A stretch of DNA of 64,000 nt from Capsicum annuum (lineage: Eukaryota > Streptophyta > Magnoliopsida > Solanales > Solanaceae), in the NCBI RefSeq assembly GCF_002878395.1, contig NC_061111.1, forward strand, positions 30,249,976 through 30,313,975, written 5' to 3'. This document shows, in pieces, positions 12,240-23,610 of the stretch (its first letter is position 1; each line of letters begins with the position of its first letter). The translations under genes and the position numbers were made by a program. The notes under the pieces are model-generated. The model did not search any database. It was not told where the DNA came from and saw only the letters and a list, made by a program, of their open reading frames with translations.

Positions 12240-12244
12240 TGACC
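12240..12244. other. Target site duplication of element B (right)
   Basis: TGACC, identical to 3366-3370, directly after the LTR end GTTTCA. Element A's LTR continues at 12245. Confidence 0.85.
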
Positions 12245-14178
12245 CCACGACTTATATCACACTTGGGAGGTTATTTACCCTAGTATTCTAATCTAAAATA
12301 CTTAGAAACACTCTCTAAGGCTCTTGGGTAAGGTAAGGCTAGGGTTTTATCTAGAGCAACAATTTGGGGTTTAATTGGGTGATTTCTCTCTATCATCTTT
12401 ATCACCATAAGGCAAGATACTTATCCCTCATTGTTAGTTCTAACTAAAGGCATGATTTATACAATGTTTTCATGGAATGATTATTGTATGATTTTGGGGT
12501 TTTCAAATATGTGTTGGGTTTTTGGTGTTAAATACTTAGTTATGGTTTTTCCATATTTTATTTATATTTTTACATGTTGTAATGGTGGTTTGGATAATTG
12601 GTTGTATGGGAATGGTAAATTGGCAGTTGGAATTTGTTTGGAAACACTATGCCCCCAATATGTTTGATAAAATGCCTATGATAATGCTTTTACTATACTA
12701 TTGGACTTTTAATGGAACTATTACATGGTATGGTTCGGTAATGAAACCCTAAATGCTATAAATAGTTTAAATTGGTTGGAATAGATAAATAGTAAGGGTT
12801 TGTGATTATGGTTATGTTTAATTAAACTTTCTTGTGGGGTACATGGGATTCCCCCAAACAAACATAATAATGGAACACTTGCGAGGTACACGAAACTCCC
12901 CCAAGTTAACTTGATAATGCAATCTATGGGTACATGGAAATTTTTTTTTTGCACAAAAAAGGGTTGGCTAAGGACATGCTTGCATGCTATAGTCGGTATG
13001 ACGATATCACTTCTTATAGCCTTGGTTAATATTAATGGAATGATGGTTTGGTTAGTTAGAAATGATTTTAATTGGGCAATAATGAAGGGGTGTGATAGCT
13101 ATCTGTGAAGGTGTAAGTCCAATGAACGGACACTGAAAACTCATGTTTACCAACATGAGGGGTTGGTCATAGCGACCATATATGATACTAGGAGGTATGT
13201 GGGAATCCTCTAAGTACACTGTACATATGTATAGTGGAGAGTGAAGGGTACTTGGGAATCCCCTACTCATATGGTATCTCAGCTTCGTACAGCTACATGC
13301 ATTGGGACTCGTTCAGGGGATTATACTAGACCCATATAGCCCGTGGGTGGTTCTAGAATGGGTAAACTGCACATACCCAGGTTAATGATTTTAAAGGCAT
13401 GATAAATTCGGTTTTCTTTTTCGGCATGGTTATATATATGTGTGTATATATGGTTTGTATGCATATGGTTGATTTAGTTGGTTTTACTGGATGGAATTGT
13501 TTTATTCTTATCCGGAGTACTTTTTAGCATTCACCCGTTAACCCATCCTCAGGCGGCTGTATACCCATGCAATGCAGGAACCGATCATTCTACTCTTCTT
13601 GTTCAGTGATCGGCTATTGGATTGAAGTGGTGAGCTTTCGTATTCTAGAAGGCTCCATTTCATGTTCATGGGTGTTTTTACATACTTTGAATATTTTATG
13701 GATATTGGTTTTGGCTATGGTTGTGGCATGTCTCAACCGAATATTGATTTTCTTTTGGTTAGAGGCTTTTGTAAAACTACTATGAGTTGGTATGGGCGAG
13801 ATCGATATTGATGTCAGTCTTAGTATTGACATTGGTATTGGGGCTGATACTATTGGACTAAATTTCTCATTATTCCATCATTTTAGGTTATGTTATGGAA
13901 CTTGGTTTGGTTATTTTTATGGTTTTGGTTTATGATTTGGTTTAACAATTGGTTATTGGTATGGGTTTGGACGGTTGAACTCATTTGGGCAGGTCACAGT
14001 CTTAGACCTATTCAAGTGTCCGAAAATTGAATAAAATATATTATCTTATTATATGTTCGGAATTCATCCAACTCAGGGTACATGCTGAATTGTTGGGTTG
14101 GGTATCGAGGGCAGTCTCCGGTCCTGGTTGGACTTGAGATGCTCATTACGGCAAGACCCCTAGTCAGGTCGGGTCTTA
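12245..14178 (+). repeat. Element A 3' LTR, second part
   Basis: Continues the LTR cut at 3370. It shares, in the opposite orientation to B's LTRs, the words around the TA/TG microsatellite (13430-13450), the line of Trp/Tyr-coding pyrimidine words at 13560-13700, and a final segment (about 14130-14178, GAGATGCTCATTACGGCAAG) matching the reverse complement of 3371-3415. Short open frames here are LTR noise. Confidence 0.75.
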
Positions 14179-14647
14179 AAGTCACCATTATCTCATTACT
14201 ATGATGCTTAAACATACTTTTCTTCAAATCATCATTGTAGATGAGTTCTAAAGATGTCTTTCCATTAAATATTCAAGGAATTTGAAGATCACAATCTTGA
14301 AGCGCAATAAATTTATCTATATTCACACAACTCTCAGAGAATCATATCTGAAGAGCGAGATGGAACCCACTAATTGTAAATGATGATTGATTTGTCTTCA
14401 GATCATGACTACAAGTATCAAGCAAAATATTGAAACACTTAATTTTTTCAATCAAATTTCAAATATGCACTAGAATCAATCAAGACAAAATAATACTTCG
14501 TTATGAAATTTCTTGGTAAATCAAATTTCAAAAATCTGATTATGAAATATATCATTTCAATTTTGAATAAATCTTCATACATGAAAACAACCTCTTTAAA
14601 TTTGCTCTCTTAATTTTTTTCTGCCCGAAAAAAAAAATCTTTCCATC
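14179..14647. other. AT-rich DNA, nothing recognised
   Basis: Follows the end of element A's LTR. I see no coding signature, terminal repeats or RNA gene here. Confidence 0.5.
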
Positions 14648-14901
14648 AATTTATTCGCTACTGTTGTATCAGAACAAAATCAGCTTTCTTCCCACATTTC
14701 AATCCACTTATAATGAAAAACTCCTTGTCAACGTGTAGCTCCTTATCATTCAACCTAAAAATAAATATATCATCACTATCATCATCAGTTTTCAAATACA
14801 ATAAATTTCGGAGAAGCTGAGGTTGCACTTTGACTGATTGCATGTTTAAAAAATATTCAAAAAAAGACTTTACAAATTATTTGAAATATTCGACGTTTCA
14901 T
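14648..14901 (-). pseudogene. DUF1985-type domain fragment (Ulp1-transposon associated)
   Basis: On the - strand MKRRIFQIICKVFF, a frameshift in a run of T, then YFLNMQSVKVQPQLLRNLLY, DDDSDDIFIFRLNDKELHVD and KEFFIISGLKCG. The last part matches the core of DUF1985 (F.....G....F...EF.LITGLKCG), a plant domain usually found N-terminal to Ulp1-like cysteine proteases carried by Mutator-like and other transposons. No protease domain is visible downstream. A lysine-rich open frame upstream on the same strand (15389-15646) could be a neighbouring exon but has no signature of its own. Confidence 0.5.
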
Positions 14902-17013
14902 TTTTGATGAAGAACATCAAAAACATTGACCTTGATGTAAGAATAACAATGACTATACTGTTTTCTTTCCTGAATTACAAAATATAAAATTGTTAAAACA
15001 AAATTTTAAAATATAACATATACAATATATAAATATATATGTAACACAAAAAATTATAATCGAACAAAAATTTAATACATCAAGTAAACTTATAGAAATT
15101 GAAAACTAAAAAAATAAATAAACTATAAAATTGAAATTAAAAAAATAATAAATTTTGTCATTGACAAATCTAATTAAATGCTAGTTAAATAAAAAGAAAG
15201 TTGAAAACATTACATGTTTTTTTTTCTCATTTTTTATTATTGCAAATATGACTATTTTCATACATAACAAGATTTCAATATAATAATGGATAAAATATAC
15301 TTATCTTACCAACATTGTTGGATCTGCTTTTGATAGATTTTTAAACAACCTTCTTGTCATTTGCTACATTAGTCACAGACCTTGTCGCTCAAGATGATTC
15401 ATCTTTGTCATTCTTAAGCTTTTTTGATTTATTACAAGAAATCTCATCTTCTAAATCAAATTTTATATTCTGCTCACACAACACAATTTTCCTTTTATAT
15501 ATCCTCTTCTTTTGTGCAATAACATTACTCTTCATCAATTTATCACTTTGCATGTACAATCTCAATTTTTTCAAGAAAGATTTTTTTTTAGGAAGATTTT
15601 TTTTTTTTTGAAATTGACTCACTTTATTCAATCGAAAAGTGCCCACTTTCCATACTCTTCATACTCTTATTCTTAACTAGTGATGGATTAAAATATCATA
15701 AATCAATAGATGATCTTGATAGCAAAACTATGCTTCTTTCTTCGGCTAATCTAGGACTCTTTCAAATAGTAGTAGAATCAAACTTGGTTTAGAAGACATG
15801 AAAAATTTTCAATCATATATCGAACTTAATAGAATTAGAATTGGACGTGACTGAAACATTCACTAACTCTAATATATAAATCCTAAGATTGTAATCTTGC
15901 ATAAGCTGATGATTAAAACTAAACAATATCAAAATAAGATCGAATATAAAACAAAACATAAAACAAAGATGAAATTTCGAAAGTTAATTGGCTACAAAAT
16001 TAAAACCACAAGATGTTAAAATATGCAAAAGTTGAAAGGTACTAATTAATAAGGGAAGAGGCGTGTATTAAATGAAAAAGTATTTTTACCAATGAAGAAG
16101 GTAAAAAAAAAAACGTGTAAATATTGGACTTTTTTTGAAAAAGTTGAAACATGAGTAAATAGAGAAAAAACTTCACGATTATTTAGGTTTTTGCGAAGAG
16201 ATAGATACAAATAATTAGGATAAATATGAACATATATCTAATAAATATTTTTAAAAAAAATATTAATAATACTTTATTAAATTTGCTACAGCTTGTAATT
16301 AAAAAAATAATTCAATAATTACAAAAAATAGTGTTGCCAGTTACAATAAACAATCTAATAAGTATATATAAGATAATTTTTCCTTTTTATAATTGGTATA
16401 GGAAAAAAGAGGGTTGTAGTGACAATGGAGTTGGAGTTTGGGTTGGACCTTTTTCCCTCTCTTTATATTGTTGCAAATGGCCCATTTTAGATGGATAGGG
16501 TTTTCTGTTTTTTTTTTTTTTATAATTTTTTTTCATTGGGCGAAACTGAGAGTGATTTATAACCTAACCTAACTTGCAAATTCATACATTATTGTTGTGT
16601 TTGGATATGTAATTTCAAGACATGATTTTAAATTTTGGATAAAGACACATAAGATGATGATACCAGTGTGTCAAGGTGTCAATAAGTGATACATTGATAT
16701 ATAAACACACTGTTATAGAGTGAATTATTGCATCGCTGATATAGTTCGTTATATCACTAATACGATGCTAGTTTCAAAATGTTTTATTATTGATATCTTA
16801 CAAATTCATAAAATTATACCGCAGATACCACATAAGTTTTAAATATTGCTACTTTTATCAGTTAGAGAAACTATTGCTATGTCTGATATATACACATTTG
16901 ACGTTATTTATGAAATCCTCATTCCCACTCCCACCCCCTCTTTTGAAGAAATTACATGACTTAGCAAACATAAACACATAACTAACTCACTTGGCTTAAG
17001 TTTTAATTATGTT
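14902..17013. other. AT-rich DNA, no gene recognised
   Basis: Long A/T runs with low coding potential. The only sizeable open frame (15389-15646, - strand) is lysine-rich and shadowed by a + strand frame over the same low-complexity bases. No terminal repeats found. Confidence 0.45.
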
Positions 17014-17450
17014 AAACACATCAACAACTTCCTAAATTTGGCACAAACTTTTATTTTGACACTTCCAAGTAGCCTTTATTCATTTTAAACACCTAAACTA
17101 GTGTCCTATTGTGTCATTTTAATACCTTTTGCTGAATCAACTAAAATTATAAAGAGAGTGTAATACACTTGCAGAAGATATGACATAATGACTTAGTAAA
17201 GAGGACATGTGACATTTGAGTATAAAATAATTTTTCAAAAAAATTATAAGAAAAAGAAAAAAATAAAATAAAAATTCATTAAATTAAAACCTCATAGGCT
17301 GTCAGTGAGTGCATTACACTTTGCCATGTCAATGAAAGGTGTTAAAATGAGGCGGAGGGACACTATAGTTTAGGTGTTCAAATTAAATAATGGCTAATAG
17401 AGGTGCTAAAATGAAAATTTGTGTCAAATTCAGGGAGCTAGCGATGTGTT
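17014..17450. mobile_element. Foldback/MITE-like element with long terminal inverted repeats
   Basis: The first ~115 bases (aacacatcaac... to ...gtcattttaatacc) are, with mismatches, the reverse complement of the last ~115 (ggtgttaaaatga... to ...gcgatgtgtt). No coding capacity. Superfamily not determined; the flanking duplication is not clear. Confidence 0.6.
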
Positions 17451-18107
17451 TGTATTACAATCCATAGCCTAATATAACTATATCCCCCCACCACCACCAC
17501 CACTCTTCTCACTCTCCATCTCACTCGTGTCCCTCCCCCCTCCCCCTCTCCCTCTCTTTCACCTTTCTTTGTTTCCCTTTCTCTTTTTGTATTTGCCATT
17601 AATATTTGATTTTAATTTGATCAACTGAAGCATGATACATGTGTATTTGTATTTATATCTGATTTATACAATCCACTTTATATAATTATGTTGTGTATAT
17701 GCGATTCCATAATATGCAAATCGTATTCATTGATACAAAATACAATAGTTGTATACAGTTGATATAATTGGTAGGCAGCTATAGAGTAAGTTACGAATTG
17801 TAATTTTGTAAAAGGTTGCTATCGCGACCTATTTTCTACTTTAATATGACTATTTCTGAAAGTTTCACTTTTTAAAATCTTTTTTTTTAGTTCTAATACC
17901 AATCGAATTAGAAGTACCCAAAAATGACACGGAGGGACACTATAGTTTAGGTGTTCAAATTGAATAATGGCTAGTAGAAGTGCTAAAATGAAAATTTGTG
18001 TCAAATTTAGGGGTCTATCGATGTATTTTATTACAATCCATAGCCTAATATAACTATAACCCTACCACCCTCCTCTTTTTTCTTCTCACTCTCCATCTCA
18101 CTTGTGT

Positions 18108-18146
<39 letters not shown>

Positions 18147-18525
18147 TCCCTCTCACCTTTCTCTGTTTCCCTTTTTCTTTCTCTTTTTGTATCTGCCCAA
18201 TCTCTATTAATATTTGATTTTAATTTTTTCAACTGAAGCATGATACATGTGTATTTGTTTTTATATCTGATTTATACGATCCGTTTTATATAATTGTATT
18301 GTGTATATGCGATTCTATAATATGCAAATTGTATTCATTGATACAAAATAAAAATAGTTGTATACAGTTGATTTAATAGGTAGTCAGCTACAGAGTAAGT
18401 TACGAATTGTAATTTTGTAAAAGGTTGCTAGCGCAATCTATTTCTACTTTAATATGGCTATTTCTGAAAGTTTCATTTTTTTAAATCTTTTTTAAGTTCT
18501 AATACCAATCGAATTAGAAGTACGC
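17353..18525. repeat. Two-copy tandem duplication, unit about 0.58 kb
   Basis: Copy 1 (about 17353-17928) and copy 2 (about 17931-18525) share cactatagtttaggtgttc, tgatacatgtgtatttg and ttctaataccaatcgaatta in the same order and spacing. Copy 1 begins in the right inverted repeat of the 17014-17450 element, so the duplication captured part of it. The copies differ by scattered substitutions and by the length of a C-rich tract. Confidence 0.8.
18110..18143. repeat. Poly-C homopolymer, about 34 bases
   Basis: An uninterrupted C run in the second copy of the tandem duplication; the first copy has only a mixed C/T tract at the same place. Its length may be a sequencing or assembly artefact. Confidence 0.7.
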
Positions 18526-18552
18526 AAAAGACTATCAAACTCAATTTTGTAA

Positions 18553-18755
18553 GAGCTCGTTTGGATGGACTTATTTTTTTAGTTTATAAGTCTATAGTTA
18601 GAAATTCTAACTTTGAACTTTGGACTTATTTTTATCTTTTAGCTTAAAATAAAATGCTTAAAAGTATTTTATAAATTTTATCCAAACACTATCAAAGGAC
18701 ATAAAAATTATTTTTAACTTAAAATCACTTAAAATAAGTTCATTCAAACGGACGG
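18553..18755. mobile_element. Short MITE with ~25-bp terminal inverted repeats
   Basis: The left end GAGCTCGTTTGGATGGACTT is the imperfect reverse complement of the right end (aagttcattcaaacggac). The 203-bp interior is AT-rich and non-coding. The TTTGGATGGACTTAT core is typical of common plant MITEs. Exact ends and flanking duplication are uncertain. Confidence 0.6.
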
Positions 18756-19093
18756 TTTGATAGAAAAAGAAATGGTAACTAACTACTTTCATTACCAAAT
18801 TGAAGTTCTGTACGTGCTCCATTCCCAAATCATTCCCTGAATCAAATTATGATGTACCAATTACCATGCAACTAACTACTCATATTTGTGCTTCCTAAGT
18901 TGGGTAGAAATTAATTTTTTTAGCCATATGGTAATGTGAGCCCTGGTGCTTTCTCAAACATGGATTTATTGTATGACCCGCTTAACTATGACAAGTAGAG
19001 TCTGTATTTTCTCCCGAAAAGCTCGGTTATTTTTTTCCCTCCATAAGAAGTAAAATCAAGAAAAATTAATCAGTTAATTATTGGTGATCTATT

Positions 19094-20084
19094 TACTATT
19101 CCCTTCATTTAAAAAAGAATGAGTTACTTTTTTTTTTAGTCCGTTTAAAAAAGAATGATCTCTTTTCCTTTTTAGCAATACTTTAGGGCCCGTTTGGCTA
19201 TGGATATTTTTCCCTTTTTTCCGAAAAAAAAAATTTCAGAGTTGGAAATTATAGTGTTTGGCCATGAAACTTTGAAAAATAATTCCGGAATAAAATTTTG
19301 AAAATGGAAAACAACTTTTTGTTGTTTTTCCTTTTTTCACTTCCAATTTCAACTTCCATTATTATTACATATAACCTCAATCTTTAAATTTTTACACAAA
19401 CCTCTCTTATTAACTAAATTCCGTAATTTTTTTAAAAAGATCAAATTCAATAAAATAATTAATTCAAGTGAAAATAATTAAGAATTTTCATCAACAAATT
19501 TAAAAATATATAAAATATATTTATATCTATCAATCATATTTATCAAAATATATTTTTCTATATTTAATCGATTATGGTTAAATAAACTTATTTAGCTCGT
19601 GTTTGTGATATTTTTATTCAAATTTTAGAAGAATAACAATCATAATAATTAGTTTGTTGTTAATTATTTTATCAATTGAAGACATATAATTTATTTTCTC
19701 AACATTTGGTTGTATGTTAGTAGGTAAATTAGTAGTTGGGTGATTTTGATAATTTTTAAAATTTGAGGGCATAAAATCATATTTAAAAAAGATTTTTCAA
19801 AAGTCTAAAAAAAAATTTCAAAAAGACATGGCCAAACACAACTCCAACTCCAACTTCATCTTCAACTCCAACTCCAACTCCGGAAAAAAAAGTAATTTTC
19901 ATGGCCAAACGGCTACTTAATTTCAACTTTCCACTTGACATGTTTAGGATTACAAGATTAAACGGTATTTTGGTACATTTGACGCAACTTTAATTTAAGG
20001 ATACAAGATTCAAAAATCTTTTTTATTTTCTTAAATTTTGTGCCAAGTTAAAGTAGATCATTCATTTTTAAACGGAGGGAGTAC
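19094..20084. mobile_element. MITE with TCCCTCCGTTT-type ends, split by another MITE
   Basis: The left end (ctattcccttcatttaaaa then agaatga) and the right end (tcattcatttttaaacgg then agggagta) are inverted repeats of the widespread plant type starting ACTCCCTCCGTTT. Removing 19186-19916 leaves a continuous MITE of about 260 bp with the familiar interior (agtccgtttaaaaaagaatg, cttgacatgtttaggatta). Confidence 0.75.
19186..19916. mobile_element. Tourist/PIF-Harbinger-like MITE nested in the 19094 MITE
   Basis: The left end GGGCCCGTTTGGCTATG and the right end CATGGCCAAACGGCTAC are terminal inverted repeats. TTA stands on both sides (19183-19185 and 19917-19919), the usual 3-bp target of PIF/Harbinger elements. 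Length 731 bp, with no transposase. It carries a (caactc)n-like stretch near the right end. Confidence 0.75.
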
Positions 20085-20227
20085 TTTACATTAGTTCAAA
20101 GAAACAAAAATGCTAATTTCTCCTAAAGGTTGAGATATTTTTCGTTTAATGAAGTGGAAGACAATAGACAAAGCTATAAAATTATTTTTTCTGTTTAATT
20201 CTATTCATCCGAAAAATTCTATACACA

Positions 20228-20267
20228 TAATCTACATCTACATCTATAATCTATATCTACATCTACA
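20228..20267. repeat. (ATCTAC)n microsatellite
   Basis: Imperfect hexamer repeats of atctac/atctat directly to the left of the candidate Helitron end. Confidence 0.7.
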
Positions 20268-21625
20268 TCTACAATATATTAAAAGTGTGAAAACCTTTAG
20301 AAAAGTGATTTAAATTTTTTGTTATTTATTAAAAATTTATGCAATAAACAAAATCGTCTTTTTACTATTCTTTTTAATTTACTATTTAAATATTCATATA
20401 ATATTTAAAATTAAAGAGTTCTAAAATACATTATAAGAGGCAAAAATATATTTGATAAATTAAGTAGTCCTAAAATTACTGTAAGAGAAGAATAATATGA
20501 TAAAAAAAGTATTAGTAGAATTAATTAATAAAGACTCTTAAAAAATGGTAAGAGGTGAGGTATATAATTAAGAGTTATATGTGATTTTGCAAATAAAAGT
20601 TGCTTTGCTTTTGGTAAAATAAAAACTAACATACTTTTGGCAAAACAAAAAATTCTCCAAAAATATTTGCTAAATCTAAAAGATTATCGTGAGTGCTACC
20701 ATATAAGCTAAACCTTGAAAATCAATAACCAAATGCATTCTACTATAATAATTTGATAATTTACTTTTTGTAATAGAATAATTAAAAATTTTCATATTTA
20801 GGTAATCTTTTTTTGGAAAAAATTTATGGGCTTCTATAAATTAAGTTCCTCTCTATAACAATGTAGTAATATCATGTATATTTTTATAACTACTTTTTTG
20901 ATGAGCTCTGAAGGTGTCGTCTATATCATACTGTTCTAACATCTTAATTATCATATTGTTTAGTTCTAATATTTCAATTATCATATTGTTTAGTTGTAGT
21001 TTCTGTTCTGTTCAAATCTATATTATAGATAATGAATGTTATGTCAGACTTAAAGAAATTTTTTGTGTTAAGGTTAGCTTTAATAACATCGTTCTAATAT
21101 ATCCAGAGACGGAGCCAACCCTCTTTAGGGGGTTCGTCCGAACCCCATTCGACGGAAAAATATACTATTTATACATGATTAAAATTATTTTTTATGTGGT
21201 TATAGTAGGTGTTGAACTCCCTTCGACTTAGTTTTCTTTGAATATTGAATCCCCTTACTTGAAATCCTGGCTCCGCCTCTGAATGTATCGATTATTGTAG
21301 TTTTTGTTTTGTACTATCTGCAGTTTTTTCTGCTTAATACAGGTGGTAGATAAACGTTTAGTCAGGTTTTGATGATTTTTTTTGTAAAAGTTATACTTTA
21401 ATAGTATTGTTCTGATATCTTGATTATTGTATTGTTTTATTATATAGTTTTGTGGTGATAGATAAATAGTATGTTAGGCTTTGAGGGATTTTTGTGCAAA
21501 AGTTTGCATAAAGCTGCCTATATTCGGTCTTTAACAATTTTTCAATAATTATTTTCTTCTATATATTTTATGTCAATTGATGACTTGACATGAAACACAG
21601 TGCAATGCATATACACTTGACTAGT
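20268..21625 (+). mobile_element. Candidate non-autonomous Helitron
   Basis: Begins TCTACAATATATTAAAAG, a form of 5' end seen in many plant Helitrons, directly after an A. Ends in CTAGT at 21621-21625, directly before a T, with a short potential stem (agtg/cact, about 21597-21618) upstream. The A^T insertion context and the CTRRT-type end fit Helitron rules, and there are no terminal inverted repeats or target duplication. No Rep/helicase coding. The weak hairpin keeps the confidence low. Confidence 0.4.
21104..21281. mobile_element. Short inverted-repeat element (CAGAGGCGGAGCC ends)
   Basis: The left end CAGAGACGGAGCC is the inverted match of the right end GGCTCCGCCTCTG. Inside it reads ggggttcgtccgaacccc and cgacggaaaa, words common in a repeat found throughout Solanaceae. 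178 bp, non-coding, and apparently nested in the Helitron candidate. Confidence 0.6.
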
Positions 21626-22111
21626 TCTATAAAATATAAGTATCAATAATTTAAAATGGCACTACTTCACTTAGTATAATGGCAAAGCACATCATCTACT
21701 TATTAGAGATAGCGACTTTGAGATTATGTTGTACACATAAAACCATCAAGACAAACCAGAAAAAAAATTGACTTGTAGTTTGAATTGGCTGATTTGGTTA
21801 AAATACAACAACTATTTTTAGGTTAGTTTGGTATTAATCAAAAAAAGTCCAATCAAATTGACATAATACATAAACAATATTAATTATAATTTACTTTATA
21901 TAAGTTTTTAAAATTAGTTTATAATTTTCAATGTTCAGATATATTATTTCAAATTTAGGCTTGTAATCTAAAATTCAAATTTAAAGGCCAACTAAAAATA
22001 TAACCTGAGAAAAGAAACTTGCTACTTTTTAAAGAATTTCAAATTTAAAGTCTCCTCTCTTCATTCATTCACTATGCCCTAATATTGTTTTAACTGAATT
22101 TCTATGGAAAA
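21626..22111. other. AT-rich DNA, nothing recognised
   Basis: No coding or repeat signature seen between the Helitron candidate and the LTR of element C. Confidence 0.4.
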
Positions 22112-22334
22112 TGAGTTTCATAAGGATTAGGAGTCCTAGTTCATGTGCATATACGATAGTAGACTTAGCATATGTAATTAGTTATATATGATAGAAGTAC
22201 TACACATTGTGTTATTATACAATACAACCACTACTCCCATCTATAAATAGGATGCTATTAAACCATGTAACAATCGATTCAAATAATATAATATTCATCA
22301 TTCTTCTTTAGCTAAAATTTGCTAAGTTTTAACA
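22112..22334 (+). repeat. Element C 5' LTR
   Basis: Runs from TGAGTTTCATAAGG to GTTTTAACA. It shares its order of words with the 3' LTR (aggagtcctagttca, atacgatagtagactta, tgtgttattatacaatacaa). Immediately followed by the primer site. Confidence 0.85.
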
Positions 22335-22346
22335 TAGTATCAGAGC
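22335..22346 (+). other. Primer binding site of element C
   Basis: TAGTATCAGAGC, one base off the TGGTATCAGAGC consensus complementary to initiator tRNA-Met, directly after the 5' LTR. Confidence 0.75.
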
Positions 22347-22638
22347 AGACAAAGGTTTTTCTAGTATTTCAGCCCCTATGACTAAATTGACTCAAAAGGA
22401 ATTTCCTTTCTTATTGTTTAAAGAGTGTGATTCGAGCCTTAGAATACCTTTAGACTTTCTCACTTCATCCTGGGATTGAATTTCAACAACATCCATTATT
22501 AGAAAGAATTTCTCACGTGCTTGACCCTTGAAAAAAAATCAGGTTCACATGTGAGAGTGTGTTGAAAATATAATTAAATAATAAAGTGTGTTTTCTCTAA
22601 CCCTTAAGTTTTTAGATGATACGATCACACACTTCAAC

Positions 22639-23610
22639 ATGGCATTAAAGCCAGGTTTGTATCCTGAATACTATACTACATACAATGGCTAGTTTATCAT
22701 CCTTGAGCCTCTGCTTCTCACCAGCCCCCCTTCATCAACTCATAGCCATATGGACTATAAAATTAAAACCCTCAAACTATCTAGTTTGAAAATTACTTAA
22801 TTGATGCAGACTTTGAAAGTTGGTGAGATTATTGTAAAAGATCCACCATCTAAGGTTATAGTAGTCAAAAAAAGAGGAGAGATACCAAACTCTAAGCTCC
22901 TTAAATGGGAAGAAATGAATGTCTTGGTTAGAATTTGGCTCACTAGAACCATGAATGAGGAGTCAATGTTCCTTATCATTGGGTACGCTTCAGCAAAACA
23001 AATTTGGCAAAGTCTTGAGGATAATTACCTATAAGCTAGCAAAGACAAAGAGTTTCAACTAAAACAACAAATTCAAACCATCTAGTTGGGATAAAAAACC
23101 GTTGATGAATCTATGAAAGAATCAAAATCTATGAAAGAATCAAGTGAATTTGTTATAGTCTTTCGCCATACACAAATCTTTGCAAAGTTATAAAATTTGC
23201 TAAGAGTCTTGAAAACAAATACATGACTTTCAGGACAGTCATGAGTTAGGCTCTATATCTAACCTTTATTCAATTTGTTAATGCATTGAGAGGATTTAAC
23301 ATGAGAGAAGAAGGCAATGATAAGGATAGTGTCAGTCATGCCATGACTTTCAAGCCCAGAAAATACAAGGAAATTTTGGTAGAGTCAAAGGAAATTCATT
23401 TAGAAGATGGTCAATTCAGACTTATGAACAATAACTACATAGAGGGAAGATAGTCTGGTCTTACTATAAATAGTTAGAAGAATGGTCCACCACAAATAAA
23501 CTAGTGCCAAATCTATGGAAGAAACAATCACATAGTTGTCAGTTGCTTCTATAGGTGAGACTACCCTACCAATCCTAACAAGAAACCCCATAAGAATTTT
23601 TGGCCATGAC
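22639..23610 (+). pseudogene. Element C gag, broken
   Basis: ATG at 22639 gives MALKPGLYPEYYTTYNG, then frames break. The open piece 22801-23034 contains LKWEEMNVLVRIWLTRTMNE and the motif AKQIWQSLEDNYL, typical of the UBN2/copia gag fold. A worn zinc knuckle near 23500 reads CQIYGRNNHIVVSC, a C-x2-C-x4-H-x4-C with tyrosine in place of the second cysteine. Stops and a duplicated phrase (gaatctatgaaagaatca, 23105-23140) make it untranslatable. Confidence 0.65.

Larger units (their letters stand above)
1..14178 (+). mobile_element. Ty3/gypsy element A, 5'-truncated by the window, interrupted by element B
   Basis: The window opens inside the reverse transcriptase of a gypsy element on the + strand. 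RT, RNase H, integrase and a C-terminal tail follow in the usual Ty3 order, then a polypurine tract at 2780-2790 and a 3' LTR starting TGAAACACCC at 2791. The LTR stops at 3370 and resumes at 12245 because element B sits inside it; it ends near 14178. Its two pieces sum to about 2.5 kb, similar to the 2.3-2.4 kb LTRs of B, so A and B are relatives. Gag, protease and the 5' LTR lie outside the window. The Del/Tekay chromovirus assignment is inferred from the pol tail and LTR size. Confidence 0.85.

Noticed and set aside
21104..21281. Protein-coding part of the open frame 20914-21231
   Set aside because: The frame spans unique AT-rich DNA and a short inverted-repeat element; no conserved protein is visible.
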